64,000 bases of DNA, from contig JAFISE010000029.1 in assembly GCA_022560025.1 (NCBI GenBank), positions 186,001 to 250,000 on the forward strand, in the 5' to 3' direction. Of this stretch, positions 11,459 through 21,551 are shown one piece after another. Every line of letters begins with the position of its first letter. Positions within the stretch are counted from its first letter, which is position 1. This DNA is from Stagonosporopsis chrysanthemi (lineage: Eukaryota > Ascomycota > Dothideomycetes > Pleosporales > Didymellaceae). The notes under the pieces were generated by a model. It was not told the DNA's origin and did not search any database. It saw nothing but the letters and a program-made list of their open reading frames with translations. The position numbers and the translations under genes were made by a program.

Positions 11459-12936
11459 ATGGGTGACGCCAACTCTGCGACGTCGAATGCGACCAGTGGA
11501 AAGCGGAAAAGAATCGCTGGTCCTGCTTTCTATGCTGTCAGAGTTGGTCGTACGCCGGGCATATACTACAGCTGGCCCGACTGTGAGGCACAGATTAGGG
11601 GCGTGAAAGCCGAGTGTGGGTTACTTAACGCGTGCTCAGTAGCAACTGACTGATCCAAACCAGACAGGAAGTTCGACTCTCTGACCGACGCCGAAGCCTT
11701 CCTCAAGGGCACGCACAAATCCACGCCTAAGCCTGCTAGGGCAAAGTACTACGGCGTAGCTATTGGGCATGTTCCCGGCGTGTACACAGACTGGCCATCG
11801 ACACAAGCACAGATTAAGGGCTGTAGCGGCGGGCTCCAGCAAAGCTTCACCACACGTGAAGAGGCTCAAGCCTTTGTCAACGAGCACAGACGAGATCACA
11901 GTGTACCGATCAGCTTGCGTGGCGACTTATCCGAGGCTTCCTCTGCAGTTGGGCAAGGCTGTAAAGTCAGTGAGCCTGTCGTAAAGAAGCAGAAGAAGAC
12001 CAGTGGTCTATCGGCTGCGGTCGTGTCCAATGGCGATGTCGGATACGAGCCTGGCATGGGCCCGCTACCAGAAGGGGCCGAAGACGGCTTCGATCGCAAT
12101 CTGAAGATGGATCTCGAGAGTGGTGCGATGAGATACAAAACTGAGGCAGAGCTGAGTGCTACGAAGAAGCAACCAACTGGCGACTTCACTGGCCAGATCG
12201 TTGTCTACACTGATGGTAGTTCGCTTGGAAACGGTCGACAAGGAGCCATTGCTGGTGTCGGAGTTTACTTTGGCGCCAACGACAAGAGGTAAGTAAATGA
12301 GCCTTACTCAGAATGTCATGTGCTGACCGGCCGGGGAGGAACGTTTCTGAACCGCTGCGAGGATCGAGACAGACCAACCAACGCGCCGAGTTAACGGCTA
12401 TCGCTCGAGCGCTAGACCACACTCCCATTGACCGAGACGTCCTTATCTGCACAGACTCATACTACGCAATACGATGCATTACGGAGTGGTCACCGAAGTG
12501 GCTAAAAAATGGGTGGAAGAACTCGTCGGGTAAAGATGTGGAAAACAGGGATCTGGTGGAGCCTATCGTGTCGCGAGTATGCGAACGTGAAGCATGCAAG
12601 GCAAAGACAAAGTTCCAGTGGATCAAAGGACACGCTCATAATCCGGGAAATATTGCAGCTGACCAGCTGGCTATTCAAGGTTCAAGGCAGAGCACTCGCC
12701 AACTCAGAGGCGAAATCGAGTTTTCGACGACGCTCATCAGCCCGATTAAGACTAGAGAAGAGTGGGAGCAGGTCAAGAAACAGGAGAGAGAAGAGAAGGC
12801 AGAAGACGCGACTTTTGATAACGTGTCTGCTGAGCAGGCAATGACTCATACGTCGTCGTACTTCACAGCTGTCAACGCACCGGCTTGGAGCACGACCAAA
12901 GAGTCCGCACCGCCACAGCAAGCAGGTGGTGTCTAA
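11459..12936 (+). CDS. RNH1: Ribonuclease H1 with two hybrid-binding (viroplasmin) domains
   Basis: Cleaves the RNA strand of RNA-DNA hybrids; in eukaryotes it acts in nucleus and/or mitochondria on R-loops and replication primers. Exons 11459-11615, 11664-12288 and 12339-12936 join to 459 residues; both introns are about 50 bp. Two copies of the caulimovirus-viroplasmin/HBD fold come first: FYAVRVGRTPGIYYSW...YRKFDSLTDAEAFL, then YYGVAIGHVPGVYTDW. A linker of about 100 residues contains a KKQKK basic patch. The catalytic domain shows YTDGSSLGNG, QRAELTAIARAL, CTDSYYAIRC, WLKNGW and IKGHAHNPGNIAADQLA, so the acidic metal ligands D, E, D are present. The usual Glu in GNExAD is Ile here. A tail of about 70 residues follows. 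The last acceptor (GGGGAG) lacks a pyrimidine tract, but the frame requires it. Confidence 0.92.
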
Positions 12937-13768
12937 GCTAGGTGCTGAGCCAGTACGTCGAGATCATTGGTGTTTCCGATATATGTTTTCTGCAGAGCTA
13001 CTTTGAAGATACCCAGCAGTCGCACGGGCAGTGCGTAAGAGCGATCCAACATGCGGATCTGTTTTGATGATCAAATTCATACCGTGGTCTCGTTATAGCT
13101 AGCACGCCTTGCACGACTTAACTCGACATGCCTGAATCTGGAAAGACTGAACAAAAAAACTTCTCCCATATTTACCCGACGTTTCTGAAAAAGTGATCTA
13201 CTACGGGATTGCAACATCGAATCCCTGTATGTCGTTCCCCGGATTACAACATTTGCCGAGGCATCGTGACTGCCCAATCTGGTAATTCGTCCTGCTTTAG
13301 ATTGCCTGTCACTCGGGCCGCCCACATGATACCCACTTCGCCCATGGTGTGATTGACTACCAGCTACCAGGTCCATACAACGGGTCAGAATGCATTTACT
13401 AGCGAAGGTGAATCGACCGAAAGAGGCGGAAAGCTTGGAGAAGTGTGAGCGTGTACCTGCGTATCCGTCAAAAGCTTGCTGCCAGCATATTCTGTACCCG
13501 GAGCACGTTGGCCGTGGTCCAATCAAACACCATATTTCACTCAGCTTGAATCGTTTACAGGATGCAGGCCCGTTCTGGGCTCTCATCTTGAGCCCCATAT
13601 CATGACCTCTTGCGGTCCATTGGACAGTTTGGGGAAAAGGCCGATGTGTGCCAACGAGATGAAAAAGAAGCCACACCCTCGTGGTCTGGTCCAAGTCCTC
13701 TTTGCTGAGTTTGATACTTCTTCCTTGCATTCCCTAATCAACACAACACCATATCTTGAGCATCTACA
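12937..13768. other. Intergenic, no gene seen
   Basis: A 217-codon minus-strand frame (13077-13730) crosses this stretch. It lacks any domain, compositional sign or splice context and covers the likely promoter of the secreted protein at 13769, so I do not call it. The pyrimidine-rich sequence just before 13769 fits a fungal leader. Confidence 0.5.
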
Positions 13769-14328
13769 ATGAAGTCGGTCCTCTTTACGCTGCTAGCTGC
13801 CGCTGCCCTCACGTCAGCCTCTCCTATCGAGGCTGAGACGCTTGAGAAGCGTGCAGTGACATGTCTGAAAGTCGGTGCCACAGCAACTGCGACTTGGAAG
13901 AACGCTGCCGGGAAAACATGTCGCTGGACTGGCACCGTGGGAAGTAACTTTGGCACGAACAGTGTTACTGGTGGAGAGTATGTCTATCTTGCTTTCACTC
14001 GAACCCGAATGAGGCTAATAGTTTCAGCTACTCCTGCAACGGTCGCTGTGGCGCAGGCTGCTCCGGCATCGCGGTCGGAAATGCATACACGCAGGACTGC
14101 TTCAGCCATGACGTATGCAGTTGGTTCAACAACGCCTCTGGTGGTGCCAGGTATGTCTTGAAATTTGTATCGAGCCTGCAGATGCTGATAAGAGCCAGTG
14201 ACGCAAACTGTGGCGCAGCGTATAACGCTGCGGTCGATGACACGCTCTTGGGCACTGCGAATGGATGTGGGCAGACGAACCCTAGTAACGCGGCTTCGAG
14301 GCCTTCGACCAATCCCACCTGTTCGTGA
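13769..14328 (+). CDS. Small secreted cysteine-rich protein (DUF8213-like) with a CFSHDVC motif
   Basis: Exons 13769-13977, 14028-14150 and 14199-14328 (introns of 50 and 48 bp) join to 153 residues. A signal peptide (MKSVLFTLLAAAALTSAS) is followed by a short pro-segment ending in a Kex2-type site, ETLEKR|AVTC. The mature part carries about nine cysteines, with TWKNAAGKTCRWTGTVGSNF, YSCNGRCGAGCSGIAVGN, TQDCFSHDVCSWFNNASGG and DANCGAAYNAAVDDTLLG. This layout matches small secreted proteins that I recall being grouped as DUF8213. The CxxHDxC core resembles the catalytic His-Asp loop of secreted phospholipase A2 folds, but no family assignment to PLA2 can be made by eye. The stop codon overlaps GTGAGT, so a further splice extending the C-terminus is possible. 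Confidence 0.82.
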
Positions 14329-14549
14329 GTTAGCGATATACGCAAGAGAAACGCCGAAAACAATGATCAACTCTGCATGTGGCCCCTCAGTATTGATCCC
14401 CCTCTTTGCGCCCAGTGCTCCTATTCTAACCGTTGGCGTTGAAGAACACGTTACTTAAGCTCGTGTGCTGCCTTGCAAAGCAACATATCATTCCTTGTCA
14501 AATATTCCTGCCCTTCTCTTGATCACTTCCAAGCCTTCATTCGATAGGA

Positions 14550-14756
14550 ATGCCAAACTCTCCACCCAAGAAAGGAGTTGCTTTTTTCGCTTTTGTGGTG
14601 ACATTGCAGCTCCTCCTCCACGTCTGCATAGGGCTCTTCATATATGGCACTGTCAAGGTCGCACGATACATCCTAATCCAGGCTGTCGATCTGATACCAT
14701 CCCGCTTCTTCACGAACTGGTGGCAGGTTGCCATATTTTTCCTCGTTCTTGGTTGA
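14550..14756 (+). CDS. Possible small membrane protein, unrecognised
   Basis: Sixty-eight codons starting MPNSPPKKGVAFF with two hydrophobic stretches (FAFVVTLQLLLHVCIGLFIY and WWQVAIFFLVLG) and a short basic segment between them. Nothing else is recognisable. It lies between two plus-strand secreted or membrane genes, 221 bp after the first and 210 bp before the second, so it could also be leader sequence of the gene at 14967. It is included because hydrophobicity this regular is unusual for a chance frame. Confidence 0.3.
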   Translation: MPNSPPKKGVAFFAFVVTLQLLLHVCIGLFIYGTVKVARYILIQAVDLIPSRFFTNWWQVAIFFLVLG

Positions 14757-14966
14757 TCACCGGGCACTCAGCATTGGTGGAGCTCAAGTACGGTTCAGGG
14801 TGCGAAACCCCTTCAGACCGCAAGAAGGGCAACCGCGGAAAGGAAACACAGACACACGCACACAGTACAAGAGTAGGATGTTCTGCTCAAGACGAAAGCT
14901 CTGTTCTCATCTTAGCCAACACTGTCTTCTGCACCGTTTACACAACATCGTAAGGACATCGTCAAA

Positions 14967-16178
14967 ATGCATCTCATTTCCCTTCCGGTGGCGATGGCTG
15001 CGCGCCAGCTGCTTGTTCCCACTATCACAGCCGCTTTGACGCCCAGCGCAACTGATGTCAGCGTGCTTCCAGTACCGGCCTTGGAGACTCAATCACCGTT
15101 CATATTCGGGCCAGGGCCTGTCATCGTCTTGTTCGATACGGAGATTGTTTCGATGGAGCCGACAAAGCGTCCCTTCACGCTTGGCCACGGTCCGGTTGTG
15201 GTCGCGGAGCCGACTCCAGTAATACCAGCAGTCCCGTCGACACTTATCACGGTCGTGGGGACCGCCTCGGCGAATGTAACCCGCTCCAAGTACGCAAGGG
15301 CCATGCTTGCTATCGACGGCCACCCAAGACATTTTGAGACTTTGTCCGAAGAGTGTCATGGCAAAAGCAACCGCTACGTTTACTTCACGATCGTATCCCC
15401 TGATGGCTCACCGGCTTTTGACTCGAAAGGCGAGAAGGCACTCCACTACGTCAAGACACGGTGGCTCCTGAGCTACCCCGGATTCTTGCGCGAAGCCCTC
15501 TTCAACGATCCGGAAATATCCCCCACCTGCCCTCACGGACATTGCCTGAGCACAACCATCCCGGGTACAGGTCTCCGCTTGGAATATGTCCGCAATCCAC
15601 GGGTGTTTAGGGCTGGCTGGCATGATGGACAGTGCCGTTATCTCGATGGCATGCAGCAGTTCAGCAGATTGGCTGTGCCCTTGGGCGATTACGGGTACCT
15701 CTTCCCTGGTTCCGTTCCACAGGTCACTGTCCTGGATTTCGTGGAGCAGCAAATCTTGAATACGTACCCTGTGCTTGAGATTGGCCTGATTGCAGGATGT
15801 ACAGCCGGTCTCTTCTCGCTCTTCGTCGTTTCCGTGCCCATCGCGACATACGGGTACTTCATACTAGGTGACCTGTACTGGGAATTTTCAAGGGCAATGG
15901 GGAAGTTGGCAGCAGGAACCAAGCAGGCATCGCGCAAGGCTGTGGTTGCAGTCTCAGATAGGACGGAGAGATGCAAAACGAGGGTTCAGGAGATGTTCCG
16001 GTCCACTGGCCAGAAGGAGCATATCCAGACTTGTGACGATGTGTACTCTGACCCAGAGCCAGCATGCGTCCGGGATCTGACTGTACCTCCTCCTGCCTAC
16101 ACATCCATGGCACCTACTCGGGTTTTTGTGACGTTGGAACTAGGAGACGGTCGCGAGCATTCGGGAAGTCCGTATTGA
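14967..16178 (+). CDS. Unrecognised secretory-pathway protein with one C-terminal membrane segment
   Basis: Intronless, 403 residues; I do not recognise the family. The N-terminus (MHLISLPVAMAARQLLVPTI) is moderately hydrophobic and may be a signal peptide. A Pro/Thr/Val-rich stretch with repeated F(I/T)xGxGPV(I/V)V-like phrases follows (FIFGPGPVIVLFD, FTLGHGPVVVAEP), then a globular region with several cysteines (CPHGHCLST, GQCRYLDG). Residues of about 265-295 form a strong hydrophobic span (LEIGLIAGCTAGLFSLFVVS). The tail of about 100 residues is basic, then Pro-rich (LTVPPPAYTS), with a PPxY motif of the kind bound by WW domains such as Rsp5/Nedd4 ligases. A type I membrane topology with a cytosolic tail is my inference. 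Confidence 0.78.
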   Translation: MHLISLPVAMAARQLLVPTITAALTPSATDVSVLPVPALETQSPFIFGPGPVIVLFDTEIVSMEPTKRPFTLGHGPVVVAEPTPVIPAVPSTLITVVGTASANVTRSKYARAMLAIDGHPRHFETLSEECHGKSNRYVYFTIVSPDGSPAFDSKGEKALHYVKTRWLLSYPGFLREALFNDPEISPTCPHGHCLSTTIPGTGLRLEYVRNPRVFRAGWHDGQCRYLDGMQQFSRLAVPLGDYGYLFPGSVPQVTVLDFVEQQILNTYPVLEIGLIAGCTAGLFSLFVVSVPIATYGYFILGDLYWEFSRAMGKLAAGTKQASRKAVVAVSDRTERCKTRVQEMFRSTGQKEHIQTCDDVYSDPEPACVRDLTVPPPAYTSMAPTRVFVTLELGDGREHSGSPY

Positions 16179-16871
16179 ACACGGCACATGGTGGTATAGA
16201 TAACTCACTCATGTGAGAATCATAAATTGAAGCTTCCAGATCTCGTTCATAGAATTACACTTCATTGTCGTTCGGTATTGCATGACGCGACATGTTCGCG
16301 TCATCGTTTCTTGGCGTGACGCGGGCGGCAGTCGTTATCCGCTTCTATCCTATGGTGTTATTTTATGTACGGCTGGATCGTCCGTATGCAGCATGTACAT
16401 CAGTAATTACTGAGAGCTCACGTGAGTAGTGATAAGCGCGGTTGGCCTCCTGCTCCTGAAATCTGCAGTTTACTCCCTCATGAACGTATGTATCGAAGCG
16501 ACGGGGCTCTTCAAAGTCAGGATTGAGCGTGAACTGCTGCAGCCGAGATCGTCATCTGTGAGACGTATCACGAAATTACGGGTTTGGGGATTCCAAGAGA
16601 ATGCCATGCAATCTCTAGCACCGATGTGGAAGGTACCTGGCATTAGACTCGTGGTACAACATGAAAAACCATGGAAATCACTTTCTAAGAGACAGGCCAC
16701 AAGATAATTTTACAGGATCGTTATGCGAGGAAACAAACATCGCACGCAATTGTGGTGCCATCGCCGTTCCCCTAGTCGCTTAAGGCAAGTCGTTATGGCT
16801 GTCAGGTATAAAATCGAGGAGTTCTTTGAGCCAGAGTTCCACACTCTTGTCTTTGCCAAACGATTCGCAAG
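16179..16871. other. Intergenic; promoter of the carboxypeptidase gene
   Basis: No protein-coding gene seen. The short frames at 16429-16707 lack features. The 3' part contains the TATA box listed separately and the pyrimidine-rich leader of the metallocarboxypeptidase gene. Confidence 0.5.
16807..16813 (+). promoter_or_regulatory. TATA box of the carboxypeptidase gene
   Basis: TATAAAA lies 59 bp before the start codon at 16872, an ordinary spacing for a short-leader fungal gene. No competing ATG lies between the two. Confidence 0.6.
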
Positions 16872-18173
16872 ATGAAAGCTTTCGTTGTCTCCTCGCTTCT
16901 GACATCGCTTGCTGCTAGTGTTGCTGCTGTCTCCAGCGGTGCGGTATCCTATGCAGGTTACAAGGTCCTTCGTGTGAACACACTTGGTCACCTTGCTGAG
17001 GTGCAGAGGAAGCTTGCGACCATTTCTTATCAGCCATGGGAGGACACCGACTCGCACATCGACATCGTCGTCTCCCCAGACCAGTTTCAAAAGCTCGAAT
17101 CGCTGGGTCTGAATTACCGTACACTGCACAAGGATCTTGGAGACTCGATCGAGAAGGAGGGACAGCAAAAGGCATACCGCAAACGCGACATCGATGACCT
17201 TTCGTGGTATGACACATACTCGCCATACGCTGAGCATGTTCAATACATTGCCGATCTCCATGCGGCTTTCCCCAACAATTCCAAGCTGGTCTCTTCGGGT
17301 CGTTCGTACGAGAACCGCACAATCCAGGGCATCCACCTCTACGGCGATGCTGGCCCGGGAAAGCCAGCAGTGCTCTACCACGGCAATGTCCATGCCCGAG
17401 AATGGATCACCTCCAAGACAGTGGAGTACCTTGCGCTCCAACTTATCAATGGCCACAAGAACGCAACAAATACAACGGAGTCGATCCTCAACACCTATGA
17501 CTTCCACATCTTCCCCGTCGTCAACCCTGATGGCTTCGTATACTCGCAAGAGAAAGACCGTCTGTGGCGCAAGACCCGCACACCGCCCCACCCAGGCCAG
17601 AACCAGACCTGCTTCGGCACCGATATCAACCGCAACTGGGAGTACGGTTGGGACGCGAATCCGCTCGGCCACTCCAAGAACGGATGCGCTCAGGCCTACA
17701 GGGGCGAGAAGCCATCTGACACAATCGAGAACCAGGGTCTTGATGCATATGCCCGCAAGCTGCGCGACACCGTCGGCATCAAGCTCTACATTGACTGGCA
17801 CAGTTACGGACAGTACATTCTCTCGCCCTTCGGCTCCAAAGAAGAGTGGTACGCACCAGAGCTGGGCAAGTGGACCAAGACTGCTTCGGTGTTGAGCGAG
17901 GTGATCCGTGATAGCTCGGACAGGCGCACAACCTTCACATTCGGCCCTAGTGGTGCCACCCTTTACACTACCACTGGTGCTGCGCCGGACCACCTTTACG
18001 CGATCGGAGGTGCAGACTTCTCGTACACCATTGAGCTTCCCGATACCGGTGACTTTGGCTTTGTCCTGCCTCCAGAGAGGATTAGGGGTGCTGCGGAGGA
18101 GCAGTGGGCCGGTCAGCAAGTCTTGTTCACTCTTCTAGACGAGGTCTTCTTTGATGGACTAGGTCCTGCCTAA
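16872..18173 (+). CDS. Secreted zinc metallocarboxypeptidase, family M14A
   Basis: Extracellular carboxypeptidase A-type protease that removes C-terminal residues from peptides. Intronless, 433 residues. The signal peptide is MKAFVVSSLLTSLAASVAA. The propeptide runs to a dibasic site (AYRKR|DIDDLSW), where maturation by a Kex2-type protease is expected. The catalytic domain shows HAREW (zinc ligands His and Glu, near residue 174), VVNPDGFVYS, DINRNWEYGW (substrate-binding Asn-Arg), LYIDWHSYGQYILSPFG (third zinc ligand His) and FSYTIELPDTGDFGFVLPP with the general-base glutamate. Length matches the family and all key residues are present. A 469-codon antisense frame overlies the gene; I treat it as a shadow caused by codon bias. 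Confidence 0.95.
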   Translation: MKAFVVSSLLTSLAASVAAVSSGAVSYAGYKVLRVNTLGHLAEVQRKLATISYQPWEDTDSHIDIVVSPDQFQKLESLGLNYRTLHKDLGDSIEKEGQQKAYRKRDIDDLSWYDTYSPYAEHVQYIADLHAAFPNNSKLVSSGRSYENRTIQGIHLYGDAGPGKPAVLYHGNVHAREWITSKTVEYLALQLINGHKNATNTTESILNTYDFHIFPVVNPDGFVYSQEKDRLWRKTRTPPHPGQNQTCFGTDINRNWEYGWDANPLGHSKNGCAQAYRGEKPSDTIENQGLDAYARKLRDTVGIKLYIDWHSYGQYILSPFGSKEEWYAPELGKWTKTASVLSEVIRDSSDRRTTFTFGPSGATLYTTTGAAPDHLYAIGGADFSYTIELPDTGDFGFVLPPERIRGAAEEQWAGQQVLFTLLDEVFFDGLGPA

Positions 18174-18408
18174 AGGCTCTATTCGAGCAGCCAGCACGTT
18201 GCTAAGATATAGTAATACAGTAATGTGAAATAGTTGTATAAACCGTGTTCTCCTGCATCTTGAGAGGCCTGATTCTACGACACAGCCTGGAAAGTGAGTC
18301 GACTCAAGATAGATACCAATGTAGGTCCTCAGAGCAAGCTTCATGGAATTTTCAAAAAGTTGATCATTCAAAAGATTACCGCACCATCTTCAAGAACAAT
18401 ACAACAGC

Positions 18409-18413
18409 AAAAA
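18409..18413 (-). terminator. RNA polymerase III terminator of the tRNA
   Basis: A run of five T residues on the minus strand begins about 7 nt past the 3' end of the tRNA gene, as expected for Pol III termination. Confidence 0.6.
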
Positions 18414-18420
18414 GAGGAAT

Positions 18421-18507
18421 GCCCATTCTCGGAATCGAACCGAGGATCTTCTCATGGCCGTATATGATCAATACGAGTGAGACGCTGTACCACTAAGCCA
18501 AACGGGC
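18421..18507 (-). tRNA. tRNA-Thr (anticodon CGT) with a 16-nt intron
   Basis: The minus strand folds as a tRNA. The acceptor arm pairs GCCCGTT with AATGGGC (one G-T pair), the D arm carries GCTTAGTGGTACAGC, the anticodon stem is TCTCA/TGAGA and the T arm is CTCGG-TTCGATT-CCGAG. The anticodon CGT is at 18475-18473, followed by A37; a 16-nt intron (18471-18456) sits at the canonical position one nucleotide 3' of the anticodon. The spliced length is 71 nt before CCA. The sequence resembles the yeast tRNA-Thr(CGU) layout (GCCC acceptor, ACTCGTAA loop). The internal A box (TGGCTTAGTGG) and B box (GGTTCGATTCC) are intact. It stands alone between protein genes. Confidence 0.93.
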
Positions 18508-18706
18508 TTCAGAGTTCGAGTATTCAACCGAGCTTGTGCCGAAGATTTTGAATATTGGAATATATAAACCGTTTGTTGAATTTCCCCATCTCTTTATCCT
18601 TACATCACTATCGTAGTTGAGGCTGGAGGGACACGTTCAAGCTTTGAAGTGAGGGGTAAGTGGGGCACAAAATCGGAGACAACTCCTATTCCACCCGACT
18701 CCGGCC

Positions 18707-20058
18707 CTATTTCCGAGTAGCTGTCATCTTGAGTGCTTCCTTAAAGTGACCTTGCTCCAGGATATTCCTGACACGCGCTTCCAGCCACTCAGTGTTTCCC
18801 CAAAAGCCCCAACTCGCCTGGAAGCGGAGCCAGTCAACCAGCGCGATCTCCCAATGTTGGACGAGAATCTCCCACTTGTATTCTTTCCCACTGGTTCTCT
18901 GTAACATGTTCCTATATCTCTGCAACAGTTGCTCCTCACCTTCCTGCATGTCCAGACTGTGTGGGATGCCTTCGTCGAGTACGAGCATATCAAGTGGCAC
19001 GGAGCAAGTGAATAATTTCGCCAGATCGCACACTCCGAGCCCGAGACCGGTATACTGGAAGTCATAGAAAGCTACTTGCTTTCCCGACTTGCTGGTGAAG
19101 AGATTTTCGGGCTTAACATCGCCGTGGATTAGCGTTTGGTAGCCTTTAATGGGACTGCGGCCCGAGGCTGAGGGCGTCAGAAATGCAGCGACCAACTCCG
19201 CGATGGATTGACCATTGCCGTTCAAAGGCTTTGTTAATGGTTCCGTCCATTCTGAGTCATCCTTCATCAGGTTACCGAACTCCGACCTTCGCGTGGCCAG
19301 GTAAGTGTCTGTGAGAAATGTCAGTACAACCTCGCTCGAGATCAGCCTCGCAATATTGAGTCTGAAAAGGACCCACATCCTCCATTGAGCCAAACGGTCT
19401 TCTCGGCTGCATCTTGACCATCTTGTTTGACTTCCTCCAATGGTGGTAGCACGAGCTTTGTGCCATCCATATCGTTCACCTGAGGCCACCAGAAGCCGTG
19501 GAATCCCGCTAGCCAGTCCAGAGCAGCACCAACTTGAACAGACGACAAGGCACCCCGCTTCTCGCCAGCCACTGGAAAGTCCTGCTTGAGATCATTCAAG
19601 ATCATAGCAGTGGTGGAAGTGCCATCCGGATGATGTTGATTGATACTCGCTAGGCATTTTGCAACAGGGACGGAGGTTGGAAGCTGCGGTGCCAGCTGGC
19701 TGTAGAAGTATTGCTCGACTTGGTAGCTTAGAATCTTTCTTGTGTGACCTTCATCCCCGGCTCTTGTTGGTGGTGGTGTTATAAGCTTGAGTACAAGCGA
19801 GCGGGTCTTCTCTGACGTGTCGACTGCTTTCATGCGACATATTTGTCCGTAGCCGGCCCAGAGTGATTGCAGCAGCGAGATCGAAACCACGCTGAGGCCT
19901 TGATTTGCAAGCAAAGCAGAAGCGACCTCCTTCGGTGATGATGAAGCAGGCATTGGCGATCTTAAAGGTCTCCAAAGTTTTAGAGCTAGAGAGTAAACTA
20001 AAACCACTATTGCCAACTGGACTGAGATGACGAACAGACGTCGCAGGCGTGGGGGCAT
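18707..20058 (-). CDS. Membrane-anchored APH/choline-kinase-like phosphotransferase
   Basis: Protein-kinase-like fold of the aminoglycoside phosphotransferase/CHK (ecdysteroid-kinase-like) group, which phosphorylates small molecules. Two exons, 20058-19377 and 19308-18707 (68 bp intron, phase 1), join to 427 residues. The N-terminus has a signal-anchor segment (LFVISVQLAIVVLVYSLAL). Then come SLLQSLWAGYGQICRM (nucleotide-binding lobe), SLVLKLITPP (candidate lysine), AMILNDLK and WLAGFHGFWW. The catalytic loop is LIHGDVKPENLF (HGDxxxxN) and the metal-binding segment is YDFQYTGLGLGVCDLAKLF. All catalytic landmarks are present. The substrate is unknown; the membrane anchor suggests a lipid, sterol or secretory-pathway substrate, but that is inference. 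Transcription is toward the tRNA. Confidence 0.85.
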
Positions 20059-20745
20059 TCAAAACGAAGATATTGCACTAGAAGTGGGGCACCTGCGATT
20101 GAACGTCAACCCGGAAAGTGACTGGTAGTCTAGTGAATGGCAGTATGTAAAGGTGTTCAAATGTGTATAGCGCCAGCCACGTGGAAAAGATTGAAGGGAG
20201 TAGTCCGTAGCTGTGAGTGAGGCTCGGGTGCTGGAAGAGGAAAAAAGACACCAAGCGCACGGGCCAATATTCCTATTCCTATTATGTCTAAACTCTAATC
20301 CGCGTGCTCAACTGCTAAGTATAACTTGGTCCTGCTCGAGTTTGTTGGGTGGAATCTGTAGAGTATCACTGAACCTGTACGTCTTTTGAACTGTCGAAGC
20401 CTGATTTGGTCTTGACAAACCTTGGTCACGGGCATAGCGTCCGACGGGATCGTAAGACGAAAGACCAACATGTACGACAACATTCTACAGCGTGTTCACC
20501 TAATACAAAGGGTAATCCGTGCTCAGACTCTCACATCAGCGAAGTCCTCAGCAGGGCCAGCATGGGCCTGACTGTCATCAGCCTCGCTTGGCTTCCATAA
20601 CTGGCAAGGCTGTCAGATTACGGCGTCCCGCGCCGCATCAGACGGCAACAATAAAACGTGTTGGCGCCCACCATCGAACGATGATAGAATAAGCCCTACC
20701 ACCGACTTCCTCATTTGCTGATCGCCTTCTACGCCCGTATTCGAC

Positions 20746-21551
20746 ATGGAGAACAACGCTGCGGAAGTTATTTTGGCCACGCACCGAAACGAAAAGAGGA
20801 AGTCTACGCCGGAGCTGCGCGAATATCGATCCGTCTACTGGCTTCGACTGATCATACGCATATTGTCTTTGTTGACATGTGCATTGATCTGCTTCAGTTT
20901 GATTGATGCCATTGGCAGCTACCGGAAGACAAGAACCGGTAGAAGCCCGTTTCGTGAGGGTAGTGGGAGCATGCCGGTCTGGCCCGAGAGAGAAGGCTTG
21001 AAGCTGTACCCAACATATGTCCTGTTGGGCGCGGCAGTTGTTGCTGGCGCGACCAGCCTCGTTCTGGTTATTGCGAGCTTCACCAAAGCCGTGCGTTTCT
21101 CCTAGGCCAAGTGCCACGAACAGCAGTGCTGATGACCATGCAGGTTCGAAGAATGACAAAGGTTGGCAACATCAGCACAATAGTCGTATCCTCAGTAAGC
21201 CTTGCGTTGTGGGTCGCGGTCATCGTCTGGTATGGTACTTGGGACACATCCGAGACCAACTATGACTTGTTGTAAGTAGTTGCACGTCTGGCCACTGATC
21301 GGTACTCACACAAGCAGATCGTGGACTTGTACTCATCGCAACTACAATTACCAAGAGTTCGATTTTGGCGAGACTTGTATGGAGACGGTGGGTCCATTTG
21401 TATGCAACTCCAGTGAAATTTAGCTGACATCACACAGCGGTTTGCGTTTTGGGCTGGTGTCGGCCTGGCTGGCCTGGAGGTCCTCAACTTGGCTATCTTT
21501 GTAATCTGGTGGCTTCGAACACGCAGATCGCGTGGGTATGCGAAGGTATAG
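20746..21551 (+). CDS. Four-transmembrane protein, MARVEL-like layout
   Basis: Four exons, 20746-21090, 21144-21271, 21318-21387 and 21438-21551, join to 218 residues with no frame conflict. The four hydrophobic spans are WLRLIIRILSLLTCALICFS, YVLLGAAVVAGATSLVLVIA, ISTIVVSSVSLALWVAVIVW and FAFWAGVGLAGLEVLNLAIF. The two outer loops are short; the second carries WTCTHRNYNYQEFDFGETC, whose cysteines may pair. The N- and C-termini are basic. The layout is that of fungal MARVEL-type or similar small membrane proteins, but I see no diagnostic motif, so the family is a guess. The 173-codon frame on the opposite strand is a shadow. Confidence 0.78.

Noticed and set aside
13077..13730. 217-codon minus-strand frame upstream of the secreted protein
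   Set aside because: Lies over the promoter of the plus-strand gene and has no recognisable feature.
16710..18119. 469-codon open frame antisense to the carboxypeptidase
   Set aside because: The sense strand encodes a complete M14 enzyme with every catalytic residue. The antisense frame has no domain and arises because third-position C/G bias of the sense gene avoids antisense stops.
20638..21159. 173-codon minus-strand frame over the four-TM gene
   Set aside because: The plus strand gives four exons with perfect phase and four membrane spans; the minus frame has neither.
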